From the NCBI GenBank assembly GCA_023387735.1, contig JAEWHP010000044.1, positions 136,795-200,794 on the forward strand: DNA of 64,000 nucleotides. Reading direction: 5' to 3'. The translations under genes were made by a program, and so were the position numbers. The notes beneath the pieces are model-generated. The model saw only the letters and a list, made by a program, of their open reading frames with translations, was not told the origin of the DNA and ran no database searches. Shown here one piece after another: positions 8,420-16,717 of the stretch. Source of the stretch: Pseudomonadota bacterium. GTDB lineage: Bacteria; Pseudomonadota; Alphaproteobacteria; Rhizobiales; Xanthobacteraceae. Within the stretch, counting starts at the first letter, position 1. Each line of letters starts with the position of its first letter.

Positions 8420-9703
8420 ATGCACGGCGTCGTGGGCAAGCCGCCCGACGCGGCGGCGAACAACAATGCCGCCGCGACATCGAAGATCATGCTGCTGATG
8501 CTCGTCGCGATGACGGGCGTCGCGCCGATCTCGCTCTACATGCTGGTGCCGGCGCTGCCGGTGCTGGCCACCACGTTCGGCGGCGACATCGCGGTCGCGC
8601 AGATGACGGTGTCGCTCTACATGGTCGGCATCGCCTGCTCGCAGCTCATCATGGGGCCGCTGTCGGACAAGTTCGGCCGCCGCCCGGTACTGCTCGCCGG
8701 CCTCGCGCTGATGGTGGCGGCCAGCATCGGCTGCTCGCTGGCGCAGACGCTGCCGCAACTGATCGCTGCGCGCTTCCTGCAGGCGCTGGGCGGCGCCTCC
8801 GGCATGGTGGTGAGCCGCGCCATCATCCGCGACCTCTACAGCCGCGACCGCATCAGTTCCATGATCAGCCTCGTCATCGGCGTGATGATGACGGCTCAGA
8901 TGCTGAGCGCGCTGGTCGGCGGCCTGCTCGAGACCGCGTTCGGCTGGCGCGCGATCTTCTATTTCATCACCGTGGCCTCGCTCAGCGTCGCGGTCCTGAT
9001 CGCGCTTGCGCTGCCCGAGACGCGCCGCGACCGCGGCGCAAGCAGCAGCTTCCGCGGCGACGTCGGCAAGCTGGTCCGCGACCGCGCCTTCATCGGCTAT
9101 GTGCTGTGCCAGGTGCTGGCCTCGCAGATCATCTTCACCTTTGCCGGCGGCGGGCCCTACATCGTGGTGACCCAGATGGGCCGCACCACCGCCGAATACG
9201 GCGCGTGGTTTGCGACGACCGGGTTTGCGTACCTGCTCGGCAACCTCTTCTGCGTCCGCTTCGCGCCGCGCCACTCGCTGGAAAAACTGATCTGGTTCGG
9301 CCTGGCGCTGCAATTTTGCGGCGCGTTGCTGAACCTCGTCCTGAGCCTCACCGGTACCAACCAGTCGCCGATGTGGCTGTTCGGCACCCAGATGATCGTG
9401 ATGGTCGCCAACGCCTTCGTGATGAACAACGCCGCTGCCGGCGCCATCAGCGTCCGCCCCGAGGCCGCCGGCACCGCCGCGGGCGCCATGGGCTTCCTGC
9501 AGCAGGGCATCGGCGCGCTGGTCTCGCAGTTCGGTGCCTATCTCGGCGGCCACTCCACCACCACGCTGCCGCTGACGGCCGCGATCTTCGCGCTGTCGAT
9601 CGCCTGCGCGTCGGCGATGTTCTTTCTGGTGCCCCGGCAGACCGTCGTGGTGAGCGAAGAACTGATGAAGAAGGCGGAGGAGGAAGAGAGCGGGATGTTG
9701 TGA
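8420..9703 (+). CDS. Bcr/CflA-type MFS multidrug exporter
   Basis: A 427-residue, 12-helix major facilitator. The loop 2-3 signature GPLSDKFGRRPVLLAG and the helix 5 antiporter-type stretch (ARFLQALGGASGMVVSRAIIRDLYSRD) are typical of DHA1 drug:H+ antiporters of the Bcr/CflA subgroup, including the charged ARAxxRD-like element. A poly-Glu tail (KKAEEEESGML) ends the protein. It is preceded by a repeat and has no partner gene, so its substrate cannot be deduced. Confidence 0.85.
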   Translation: MHGVVGKPPDAAANNNAAATSKIMLLMLVAMTGVAPISLYMLVPALPVLATTFGGDIAVAQMTVSLYMVGIACSQLIMGPLSDKFGRRPVLLAGLALMVAASIGCSLAQTLPQLIAARFLQALGGASGMVVSRAIIRDLYSRDRISSMISLVIGVMMTAQMLSALVGGLLETAFGWRAIFYFITVASLSVAVLIALALPETRRDRGASSSFRGDVGKLVRDRAFIGYVLCQVLASQIIFTFAGGGPYIVVTQMGRTTAEYGAWFATTGFAYLLGNLFCVRFAPRHSLEKLIWFGLALQFCGALLNLVLSLTGTNQSPMWLFGTQMIVMVANAFVMNNAAAGAISVRPEAAGTAAGAMGFLQQGIGALVSQFGAYLGGHSTTTLPLTAAIFALSIACASAMFFLVPRQTVVVSEELMKKAEEEESGML

Positions 9704-9760
9704 GGCCGCATCGGCGAACCACGGTCTCATGCACATGTTTGTTTCGTTTCTCGCCGCTCC

Positions 9761-9838
9761 TGTAGCCCGGATGAGCGAAGCGATATCCGGGGTGCCGTGA
9801 GAGTGATCCCGGATGTCGCTCCGCTCATCCGGGCTACG
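9761..9838. repeat. REPIN-like doublet (paired REP palindromes, family E)
   Basis: GTAGCCCGGATGAGCGAAGC at the left end is matched by the inverted GCTCCGCTCATCCGGGCTAC at the right end, separated by a short spacer, giving a 78-base hairpin-forming doublet. A longer relative is at 44586-44705. Such inverted REP pairs are the usual unit moved by RAYT transposases; a RAYT gene is at 60316 but its flanking repeats differ in sequence. Confidence 0.8.
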
Positions 9839-9846
9839 AGACTTTC

Positions 9847-10560
9847 ATGACTTCGCGTTCTCGCGGCACGATCTGCCCGAGTCATGCATGTTTCGCTTGC
9901 TCCCTCAAGGAATGGAGGGCGCAGGGAAGACCGGGTGCGCGCTGCACCCGCGGTCTCGCGTGCAAGATTCGCACAGCAAAAGCGCACACGAGCATACAGG
10001 TTCAGCGGAAGCATTCCGGCCTTCCCTGCGCGGTGGCTTTACGGCTTATAACGTGATCTCCCCGGAGAACGGCTCTTTTGCCTCCGTCGCCGCGCGGAAA
10101 TGATTCCAGCGCAACTTGACGCCAGCACCGCGACGTCAGGACCACACGACTTCGCCGTACGCATCATGCGCCTTCGTCTTTTGCGCAATCTGCGTCCACC
10201 GCATCTCACCGCGCGTTCGTGACGATCGCGAGCCGCCCCTCGTAACGGGTGAGACGCGCGGAGTTAAATCACTGATTTGCCCGACGACGCGAGCGGAATA
10301 TATTTGCGTGAACGGGTGGACAGACTTTCGGTGATTTGCCCGTCGTGCCAATTGGTCGCGGCCTGCGATGTCATTTCGTCATTGCGGACGAAGCAATCCT
10401 CACATCAGGGCGTCACGTTCAATAAGCGGGATACATCGAGAACGCGGAGACGCCCGAGACCGCGTAGAACGCCCCGTCATCGAGCCGCTGCCACGAGAAA
10501 CAGATTCCGCTCAACTAAAAGCGGCTATGTGTCGATTTCGTTCATGAAGATGAATGGGAA
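9847..10560. other. Non-coding, repeat-derived intergenic region
   Basis: About 700 bases with no credible gene: no start with a ribosome site and no recognisable protein. It contains a near-duplicated phrase TGATTTGCCCG at 10274 and 10333, an ATTGCGGACGAAGCAATCCT segment near 10381, and a stretch around 9890-10040 whose translation (KTGCALHPRSR...) I recall as a spurious ORF recurring in Bradyrhizobium genomes. I read it as a decayed mosaic of dispersed repeats; a genome self-comparison would settle it. Confidence 0.55.
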
Positions 10561-10663
10561 CTCGATGGGGCAGTTCGCATCTTAACGCACAAGCAACCCT
10601 TGCGCGCCGGATTTGCCGAGCGCACACTACCACCTCAGGCAGAACTTACGGAGGATGCAGACC

Positions 10664-11122
10664 ATGCCACGGGTCAAGCAAGCTTCGAAGCAGAAAAGCA
10701 CAACCAAAGCCGCCGCCGTGACGGTGCTGAGTGCTACCGGACTGAGTTTTTCGCTGCTGGATAGCGCATCAGCGTCCATGACGCCCGTTGCTGATATCGC
10801 GCAATCTGACAATGCCCCTCCTAATCAGCGCTTCGTACTTAGCGAAGAGGAAATGGCCGACGTCAGTCTCGCCACGTTCCACCTTCTTGATAAAGAAAAC
10901 GTTGGCAACGGCGTGCAGCTGGCCGCCCGTGGTGGCTGCCGTGGCTGCGCGGCCCGTGGCTGCCGCGGCTGCGCGGCCCGTGGCTGCCGTGGCTGCGCAG
11001 TCCGTGGCTGCCGTGGTTGCGCAGTCCGTGGCTGCGCGGTCCGTGGTTGCGCAGTCGGTTGCGCCGTCGGTTGCGCGGTCGGCAGCTGTTGCGCATCTTG
11101 GGGATATTGCCGTGTGTGCTAA
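10664..11122 (+). CDS. Cys-free leader plus Cys/Gly/Arg tandem-repeat protein (RiPP-precursor-like or metal-binding)
   Basis: A 152-residue protein with two sharply different halves. Residues 1-88 are without cysteine: a basic start (MPRVKQASKQKSTTKAAA), a hydrophobic stretch ending LLDSASASM that could be a signal peptide, then an acidic segment with FVLSEEEMADVSLATFHLLD. Residues 89-152 are almost entirely repeats: four RGC(R)GCAA/V-type units, two RGCAV, two GCAV, then GSCCASWGYCRVC, holding 16 cysteines. The DNA repeats are 24, then 15, then 12 bases long. The start at 10664 is chosen because ACGGAGG lies 9 bases upstream; the earlier ATG at 10655 abuts that site. I do not recognise the family. 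No modifying enzyme is adjacent. Candidates are a ribosomally made modified peptide precursor, a metal-binding protein or a secreted structural peptide. Confidence 0.75.
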   Translation: MPRVKQASKQKSTTKAAAVTVLSATGLSFSLLDSASASMTPVADIAQSDNAPPNQRFVLSEEEMADVSLATFHLLDKENVGNGVQLAARGGCRGCAARGCRGCAARGCRGCAVRGCRGCAVRGCAVRGCAVGCAVGCAVGSCCASWGYCRVC

Positions 11123-11437
11123 GTCACACGACCGACGCTGAGAAAAATTGCATCCAACAGACTCAATAGCCGATTTTCCCAAGGTCGCCTTCGGGTCAAT
11201 CGTGCCGCTTTGAGAGCAAGTCGGTCACTTTCGATCCGCCCGCGCCTCCGGACATTTCGCTGGACCGCGTCAACTGACGCAATTTGCGGTTTCGGATGTG
11301 ACCAAAGGCGTTCCTTGTCTTCGTGGCTAACGCGGGTACCGCAGTACGAGAAGCTGCAACGAAAGGGCCGGCATGGTGTACTGCTCCGACGGTCTCGACA
11401 GTGTTGATAAGGCCGGCTTCCCTAGCGGAGAAGGATC
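11123..11437. other. Intergenic gap between the Cys-repeat gene and the secreted protein gene
   Basis: 315 bases with no credible reading frame, RNA gene or strong hairpin that I can see. It may carry the promoter of the downstream gene. Confidence 0.5.
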
Positions 11438-12070
11438 ATGAATCGCGACTTCATGTCGGGGAAAATCAATCGGATGCGATCTTTGTGGGCCATATTGCTC
11501 ATCTTGCTGTTCCCCGCCCACTGCCTTGCCGGTGAAGGGAAACCCATCAGGATCATGGTGACGGCTGATCACACGAAGGCCGACGGAGAACCTTGGGACG
11601 GCATTCCTGGCCTGGGCCCGGGCCGCAGTCCGAACATTGCCATTCTGAACAAAGATGCGCCGCCGGATCTCGCGGTCTGCGTCGTTCGCCTGGATATGCC
11701 TCCGGAATGCAGCATGAGGTACGTGAAGTTGAAGCAATATTCGATTTGCCAGAACAGCTATGATTGCGTTTTCAAGCGGGTAAGCATCCCCGATGGTCCT
11801 TTCGGGCTCATCATTCTGGATTTGGACTTACGACGGCATGACTTGGTTGGCTTCCTTTTGATGACAACTGGGAAGGCTCCTGTTGTTGATCAGCGAGCCG
11901 CATTGGAAAGTGAGCTTCGAAGAAGGGCCGACCAGTTGGCGCCCCCTTTTTCCCAAGGAGAGAAGCAACGCAGGTTGCGGGAGGTGCTCGTCGTTCCCAT
12001 GGACAGCTGCGCCGAAGTGAAGGGATGTAGGCTTGTGCAATCCGAAATCCGCGTGACCTCGGCCGAGTGA
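11438..12070 (+). CDS. Secreted hypothetical protein, 210 residues
   Basis: Preceded by a strong ribosome site (GGAGAAGGA). The N-terminus has a basic region and a hydrophobic core (LWAILLILLFPAHCLAGEG), a signal peptide probably cut after CLA; ATG codons at 11453 and 11474 are alternative starts. The mature part begins with a strand-rich segment (KPIRIMVTADHTK) and includes CVVRLDMPPECSMRY, CQNSYDCVF and IILDLDLRRHDLVG; the last resembles the acidic loop of C2-type beta sandwiches, but that is only a visual resemblance. Six or so cysteines after the signal suggest disulfides in the periplasm. Function unknown; it follows the Cys-repeat gene on the same strand with a 315-base gap, so co-expression is possible, not shown. 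Confidence 0.7.
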   Translation: MNRDFMSGKINRMRSLWAILLILLFPAHCLAGEGKPIRIMVTADHTKADGEPWDGIPGLGPGRSPNIAILNKDAPPDLAVCVVRLDMPPECSMRYVKLKQYSICQNSYDCVFKRVSIPDGPFGLIILDLDLRRHDLVGFLLMTTGKAPVVDQRAALESELRRRADQLAPPFSQGEKQRRLREVLVVPMDSCAEVKGCRLVQSEIRVTSAE

Positions 12071-12161
12071 TCCTTGCCGGGCAGTTTCCTTACCGTGCGG
12101 GTGGTCATGAGCGCGTTAGAGAAGGAGCGCGCGGGTGACGACGACATCTGCGTTGCGCGCA

Positions 12162-14312
12162 TCACTCCCCGATCAGCTTCAACCACTCATCTTCCGACAG
12201 CACTGCAACACCAAGCTCCCGAGCCTTTGTCAGCTTCGAACCGGCATCCTCGCCCGCCACGACGTAATCCGTCTTCTTCGACACCGAACCCGCCACCTTG
12301 GCACCGAGACGCTCGGCCACCGCCTTGGCCTCTTCGCGCGTGAATTTGGTCAGCGAGCCCGTGAACACCACGGTCTTGTCCGATACGGGCGAACTCTTCC
12401 GCGGCTGCTCGGCGGGTTTCACCTCGATCTCGTGCAGGAGTTCGCCGAGCGCCTTCACGTTGCGCGGCTCGGCGAAGAACTCCACCACGGCGTCGGCGAC
12501 GATCTCGCCGATGCCGCCGATATTGTTGAGATCCTGATAGGCCTCGGTGGTGTTCTCCTCGTCCTTTGTCCCCTTGGCGGCGGCCAGCATGGCGTCGCGA
12601 AAATTCTCGATGGTGCGGTAGTGCCGCGCCAGCAGTTTTGCGTTACCCTCACCGACGTGACGAATGCCGAGTGCGAAGATCAGGCGATGCAGCTCGATAT
12701 TTCGTCGCGCATCGATCGCATTGAACAGGTTGCGCACCGACGTCTCGCCGTAGCCCTCGCGCGCCATCAGCTTGCTGGTGGAACGCGCGTCGCGCTTCTG
12801 CAGCGTGAAGATGTCGACCGGCGACATTACGAGGCCTTCCTCGTAGAACTCCTGGATCTGCTTGTCGCCGAGGCCGTCGATATCGAACGCCAGCCGCGAG
12901 ACGAAATGCTTGAGCCGCTCCGTTGCCTGCGCCGGACAGATCAGCGCGCCGGTGCAGCGGCGCACCGCCTCGTCTTCCTCGCGCACCGCGTGACTGCCGC
13001 ACACCGGGCACGTGTCCGGAAATTTGTACGGCTTGGCGCTTTTCGGCCGCTTGTCGATGACGACGCTGACGACCTGCGGAATGACGTCGCCGGCGCGCTG
13101 GACAACGACCGTGTCGCCGACGCGAAGGTCGACACCGTCCCGGATCGGATTGCCGTCGTTGCCGATGCCCTTGATGTAGTCCTCGTTGTGCAGCGTCGCG
13201 TTCGACACCACCACGCCGCCGACGGTGACCGGCTCCAGCCGCGCCACCGGCGTCAGCGCGCCGGTACGGCCGACCTGGATATCGATTCCGTTGAGAATCG
13301 TGGTCGCCTGCTCGGCCGCAAATTTGTGCGCGATCGCCCAGCGCGGGCTGCGCGATACGAAGCCGAGCCGATCCTGCCAGTCGAGCCGATCGACCTTGTA
13401 GACCACGCCGTCGATATCGTAACCAAGCGAGGCGCGCTCTTGCCCGATCTTGCTGTAGAATTCGAGGACGGCTTCGACATCCTTGCAGAGCGTCGTCAGC
13501 GGATTGACGGCAAAACCGGCCTTGTCCATCCACGCCAGCATGCCATGCTGCGTATCGGCCGGACGCTCGCTCATCTCGCCCCAGGTATAGGCAAAGAACT
13601 TCAGCGGCCGTGACGCGGTGATCGAAACGTCCTTCTGGCGCAGCGAGCCCGCCGCCGAATTGCGCGGATTGGCGAACACGGTGTCGTCGGCTTCCGCCTG
13701 CTTCCTGTTGAGCTCGAGAAAATCCTTCTTGAGCATGTACACTTCGCCGCGCATCTCGCAGGCCGCTGGAATATGACGGCCCTTCAGCGTGTGCGGGATG
13801 TCCTTGATGGTGCGGACGTTGGCGGTGACATCCTCGCCGGTAAAGCCGTCGCCGCGGGTTGCCGCGCGCACCAGTTCTCCATTCTCGTAGCGCAGCGACA
13901 GCGACAGGCCGTCGATCTTCGGCTCGGCAACCAGCGCCGGAATATGCTCGGCATCGAGCTTGAGAAAGCGCCGGATCCGGTCGACGAACTCGGTGACATC
14001 ATCGTCGCTGAAGGCGTTGCCGAGGGACAGCATGGGAACGACATGCTGCACCTTCGCAAAGCCGCGCGCCGGCGCGGCGCCGACCTTTTGCGTCGGCGAC
14101 TCCGTCGTGACCAGATCGGGAAACTTCGCCTCGATCGCCTCCAGCCGCTGGCGCAGCGCGTCGTAGGCCGCGTCCGATACGGTCGGAGCGTCCTTCTGGT
14201 AGTAGCGCTCGTTGTGTGCCTCGATCTCCAGCGCAAGGCGCATGTGCTCGACCTTGGCCTGCGCCTTGGTTAGTTTTGAGATGTCGACCAGAACTGATTT
14301 TGATTTAGCCAT
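12162..14312 (-). CDS. ligA: NAD-dependent DNA ligase
   Basis: A 716-residue ligase that seals nicks in replication and repair. Order: Ia/NMN-binding region with HNERYYQ and YDALRQRLEAIE (about 33-65), nucleotidyltransferase with the AMP-accepting lysine K132 in AEPKIDGLSL, RGDGFTGEDVT and the later DGVVYKVD motif, OB fold, four-cysteine zinc site CPVCG...CTGALICPAQ (about 435-460), helix-hairpin-helix region, and a C-terminal BRCT domain (KTVVFTGSLTKFTREEA onward). All key residues are present and length is normal. It is the last gene of the minus-strand block, separated from recN by a repeat-bracketed GIY-YIG gene. Confidence 0.97.
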   Translation of the reverse strand: MAKSKSVLVDISKLTKAQAKVEHMRLALEIEAHNERYYQKDAPTVSDAAYDALRQRLEAIEAKFPDLVTTESPTQKVGAAPARGFAKVQHVVPMLSLGNAFSDDDVTEFVDRIRRFLKLDAEHIPALVAEPKIDGLSLSLRYENGELVRAATRGDGFTGEDVTANVRTIKDIPHTLKGRHIPAACEMRGEVYMLKKDFLELNRKQAEADDTVFANPRNSAAGSLRQKDVSITASRPLKFFAYTWGEMSERPADTQHGMLAWMDKAGFAVNPLTTLCKDVEAVLEFYSKIGQERASLGYDIDGVVYKVDRLDWQDRLGFVSRSPRWAIAHKFAAEQATTILNGIDIQVGRTGALTPVARLEPVTVGGVVVSNATLHNEDYIKGIGNDGNPIRDGVDLRVGDTVVVQRAGDVIPQVVSVVIDKRPKSAKPYKFPDTCPVCGSHAVREEDEAVRRCTGALICPAQATERLKHFVSRLAFDIDGLGDKQIQEFYEEGLVMSPVDIFTLQKRDARSTSKLMAREGYGETSVRNLFNAIDARRNIELHRLIFALGIRHVGEGNAKLLARHYRTIENFRDAMLAAAKGTKDEENTTEAYQDLNNIGGIGEIVADAVVEFFAEPRNVKALGELLHEIEVKPAEQPRKSSPVSDKTVVFTGSLTKFTREEAKAVAERLGAKVAGSVSKKTDYVVAGEDAGSKLTKARELGVAVLSEDEWLKLIGE

Positions 14313-14329
14313 CTTGCAACTATAGGTTC

Positions 14330-14409
14330 GTCACTCCGGGATGGTCCGAAGGACCAGACCCGGAATCTCGAGATTCCGGGTTCGATGCTCCGCATCGCCC
14401 CGGAATGAC
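14330..14409. repeat. Palindromic repeat family A, copy 2 (left flank of GIY-YIG unit 1)
   Basis: 80 bases in the orientation that starts GTCACTCCGGGATGGTCC and ends CGCATCGCCCCGGAATGAC, i.e. inverted relative to copy 1. Copy 3 at 14729 has the same orientation, so the two are near-identical direct repeats bracketing a GIY-YIG gene. Lies 17 bases upstream of ligA. Confidence 0.95.
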
Positions 14410-14436
14410 GGCTTCGTGGGGTTGTGAGCAACTATC

Positions 14437-14724
14437 ATGAACTACTACGTTTATATCATCGCAAGCAGACGGGACGGAGCAATCTATATCGGCATAACCA
14501 ACGATCTCGTGCGCCGGATTTACGAGCATCGAACGAAAGCGGTGCCCGGCTTCACCTCCAAATACAATATTACACAGCTCGTTTGGTTCGAAATCTATGA
14601 CGATCCAATCTCCGCGATTTCCCGCGAGAAAGAACTGAAGAAGTGGAAGCGGAGCTGGAAGGTCCAGTTGATCCAGGCGCAGAACCCGCAGTGGAACGAT
14701 TTGTACGAGTCGATCTGCAACTAA
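14437..14724 (+). CDS. GIY-YIG endonuclease-like protein, copy 1 (95 residues)
   Basis: A complete single GIY-YIG domain: YVYII near the start (GIY strand), YIGITNDLVRRIYEHR (YIG strand plus the catalytic Arg helix), and REKELKKWKRSWKVQLIQ containing the conserved Glu. Homologues are the small stand-alone UPF0213/YhbQ-like nucleases; the cellular role of these is poorly known. It is on the plus strand, opposite to recN and ligA, and sits precisely between two direct copies of repeat A (28 bases after the first, 4 bases before the second). The homologue at 25787 has the same arrangement with a different repeat, about half of the residues identical by eye. No strong ribosome site is visible. 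Confidence 0.9.
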   Translation: MNYYVYIIASRRDGAIYIGITNDLVRRIYEHRTKAVPGFTSKYNITQLVWFEIYDDPISAISREKELKKWKRSWKVQLIQAQNPQWNDLYESICN

Positions 14725-14728
14725 CTCC

Positions 14729-14808
14729 GTCATTCCGGGATGGTCCGAAGGACCAGACCCGGAATCTCGAGATTCCGGGTTCGATGCTTCGCATCGCCCC
14801 GGAATGAC
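14729..14808. repeat. Palindromic repeat family A, copy 3 (right flank of GIY-YIG unit 1)
   Basis: 80 bases, nearly identical to copy 2 and in the same orientation. It begins 4 bases after the GIY-YIG stop and ends 11 bases before the recN stop. Confidence 0.95.
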
Positions 14809-14819
14809 GGCTGAGGCAA

Positions 14820-16505
14820 CTAGCCGGCCGCCTGCAGCAGCCGCCGCGCCGCGGCCCTCGCCTCCACGGTAATATCGGCGCCCGCCAGCATGCGGGCGAT
14901 TTCCTCGCTGCGGCGGTCGGCGGCGAGTGCGTTGACGCGGGTGGCGACGCGCTTGCCCCTGTCGAGCGCGTCCTTGGAGATCAACAGATGCTGGCTGGCG
15001 CGCGCGGCGACCTGCGGCGCATGCGTCACGGCCATCACCTGAACCCCGCCGGCGAGCCGTGCGAGGCGCGAGCCGATGGCGTCCGCCACCGCACCGCCGA
15101 CCCCGGTATCGATTTCGTCGAACACCAGCGTCGGCGCCGAGCCGCGGTCGGCCAGCACCACCTTGAGCGCGAGCAGGAAGCGCGACAGCTCGCCACCGGA
15201 GGCGACCTTCATGATCGGTCCCGGCCTGGTGCCCGGATTGGTCTGCACCCAGAACTCGACACGGTCGATGCCCTGCGGCCCCGGCGCGTTGGCGTCGCTC
15301 TCCACCTGGGTCATGAATTTTGCGCGCTCAAGCTTCAACGGCGCCAGCTCGGCGCTGACGGCCTTGTTGAGCTTGTCGGCCGATTTGCTGCGGGCCGCGG
15401 AGAGCTTTGCCGCCGCCGCGCCGTAGCGCTTGTCGGCCTCGGCCGCAGCGCCTTCCAGCTTCTTCAACTGGTCGGCGCCGGCGTCGATCAGCGCGACGTC
15501 GGAGGCGAACTTCGCCGCCAGCGCCGCCAGCCCGTCGACCGGCGTCGAATATTTGCGCGAGGCGGCGCGCAGAGCGAACAGCCGCTCCTCGATCCGCTCC
15601 AGCTCGGCCGGATCGAAATCGGCTGCCACCAGTGCGGCGTGGAGATGCTGGTCGGCCTCCTCCAGCGCGTTGATCGCGATATCGATCGCCCGCACCGCCG
15701 GTTCGATCAGGTTCGGCGAGTTGGCGGCGCGGCGTTCGAGGCGGCGCACCGCCGCCGCCAGCGCCGGCACCGGCGAATGCGGACCGCCGACCGCCTCCTG
15801 CGCCTCGCGCAAGTCGCTGGCAATCTTCTCGCCCTGCATCATGGCGGTGCGGCGCGCAGCAAGCGCGGTTTCCTCGCCTTCCTCCGGCTTCAGCGCGCGG
15901 AGTTCATCGGAGGCATGGCGCAGATAGTCCGCCTCCCGGGCGGCGCGCTCCATGCCGGCGCGGTGCGCGTCGAGCGCGCTGACGGCGGTGCGGCGCGATT
16001 CCCACAGCGTCTCCAGTGCCGTGACTTCCTTCTCCAGCCCGGCAAAGGCGTCGAGCAGTTGCCGGTGCGTCGAGGCGTCCACCAGCGCGCGCTCGTCGTG
16101 CTGGCCATGGATCTCGACCAGCGTCGCGCCGACGGCCTTCAGCGTCTGCACGCTGACCGACTGGTCGTTGATGAAGGCACGGGTGCGGCCGTCGGCGAAC
16201 TGGACGCGACGGAGAATCATTTCGCAGGATCCTTGAGAACTCGTATCGTCCAGGCCGTTGCCGGCAAGGATCTTCGTTGCCGGATGCCCGTTGCGGATAT
16301 CGAAGGTGGCCGTCACCTGTCCCTGCTCCGCGCCGTGGCGCACCAGGGAGGCGTCGCCGCGGCCGCCAAGCGCCAGCGCGAAGGCGTCGAGCAGGATCGA
16401 CTTGCCCGCGCCGGTCTCGCCGGTGAGCACCGCAAGGCCGCGGGAGAATTCGAGATCGAGGCGTTCGATCAGAACGATGTCACGGATCGACAGACGCGCC
16501 AGCAT
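14820..16505 (-). CDS. recN: DNA repair protein RecN
   Basis: A 561-residue SMC-like ATPase for double-strand break repair. Walker A GETGAGKS at residues 29-36 follows the MLARLSIRDIVLIERLDLEF start common to RecN; the central part (about 150-370) is a long Ala/Glu/Arg-rich coiled coil; the C-terminus has the ABC signature SGGELSRFLLALK and Walker B PTLVFDEIDTGVGG, then QVMAVTHAPQVAARA. Intact and of normal length. It lies between bamD and the GIY-YIG unit. A LexA-like half-site pair upstream is listed separately. Confidence 0.97.
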   Translation of the reverse strand: MLARLSIRDIVLIERLDLEFSRGLAVLTGETGAGKSILLDAFALALGGRGDASLVRHGAEQGQVTATFDIRNGHPATKILAGNGLDDTSSQGSCEMILRRVQFADGRTRAFINDQSVSVQTLKAVGATLVEIHGQHDERALVDASTHRQLLDAFAGLEKEVTALETLWESRRTAVSALDAHRAGMERAAREADYLRHASDELRALKPEEGEETALAARRTAMMQGEKIASDLREAQEAVGGPHSPVPALAAAVRRLERRAANSPNLIEPAVRAIDIAINALEEADQHLHAALVAADFDPAELERIEERLFALRAASRKYSTPVDGLAALAAKFASDVALIDAGADQLKKLEGAAAEADKRYGAAAAKLSAARSKSADKLNKAVSAELAPLKLERAKFMTQVESDANAPGPQGIDRVEFWVQTNPGTRPGPIMKVASGGELSRFLLALKVVLADRGSAPTLVFDEIDTGVGGAVADAIGSRLARLAGGVQVMAVTHAPQVAARASQHLLISKDALDRGKRVATRVNALAADRRSEEIARMLAGADITVEARAAARRLLQAAG

Positions 16506-16610
16506 GTGATGGCAACTCCCACTGGTCAGGTTCTGACACCGGCCCCGGTACGGAGCCGACTCTGCAGGTGTTAGAATCGAAACATCTCTAGCAGATCTTG
16601 GGAGCGTTTT

Positions 16611-16625
16611 GTACTATATTTGTTC
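16611..16625. promoter_or_regulatory. Possible LexA (SOS) box upstream of recN
   Basis: GTAC-N7-GTTC, one base off the alphaproteobacterial LexA consensus GTTC-N7-GTTC, 106 bases before the recN start. recN is SOS-regulated in several bacteria. Single short match, so uncertain. Confidence 0.3.
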
Positions 16626-16717
16626 ACGTTATGGACACAGAATGAATGCCCACTTACTTGGCGAGCCCAGACGTGTCAGCCCAGACGTGTCAGCCCGAGC
16701 TCGTCATCCCAGCCTTG

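Noticed and set aside
9898..10103. Possible protein from the KTGCALHPRSR-type frame
   Set aside because: No ribosome site and composition of a dispersed repeat; I regard it as a recurrent false gene.
10928..11086. CRISPR-like array
   Set aside because: The units are contiguous coding repeats without unique spacers, and no cas genes are present.
16622..16636. Second LexA-like match GTTC-N7-GGAC overlapping the listed one
   Set aside because: Two mismatches to the consensus; not listed as a site.
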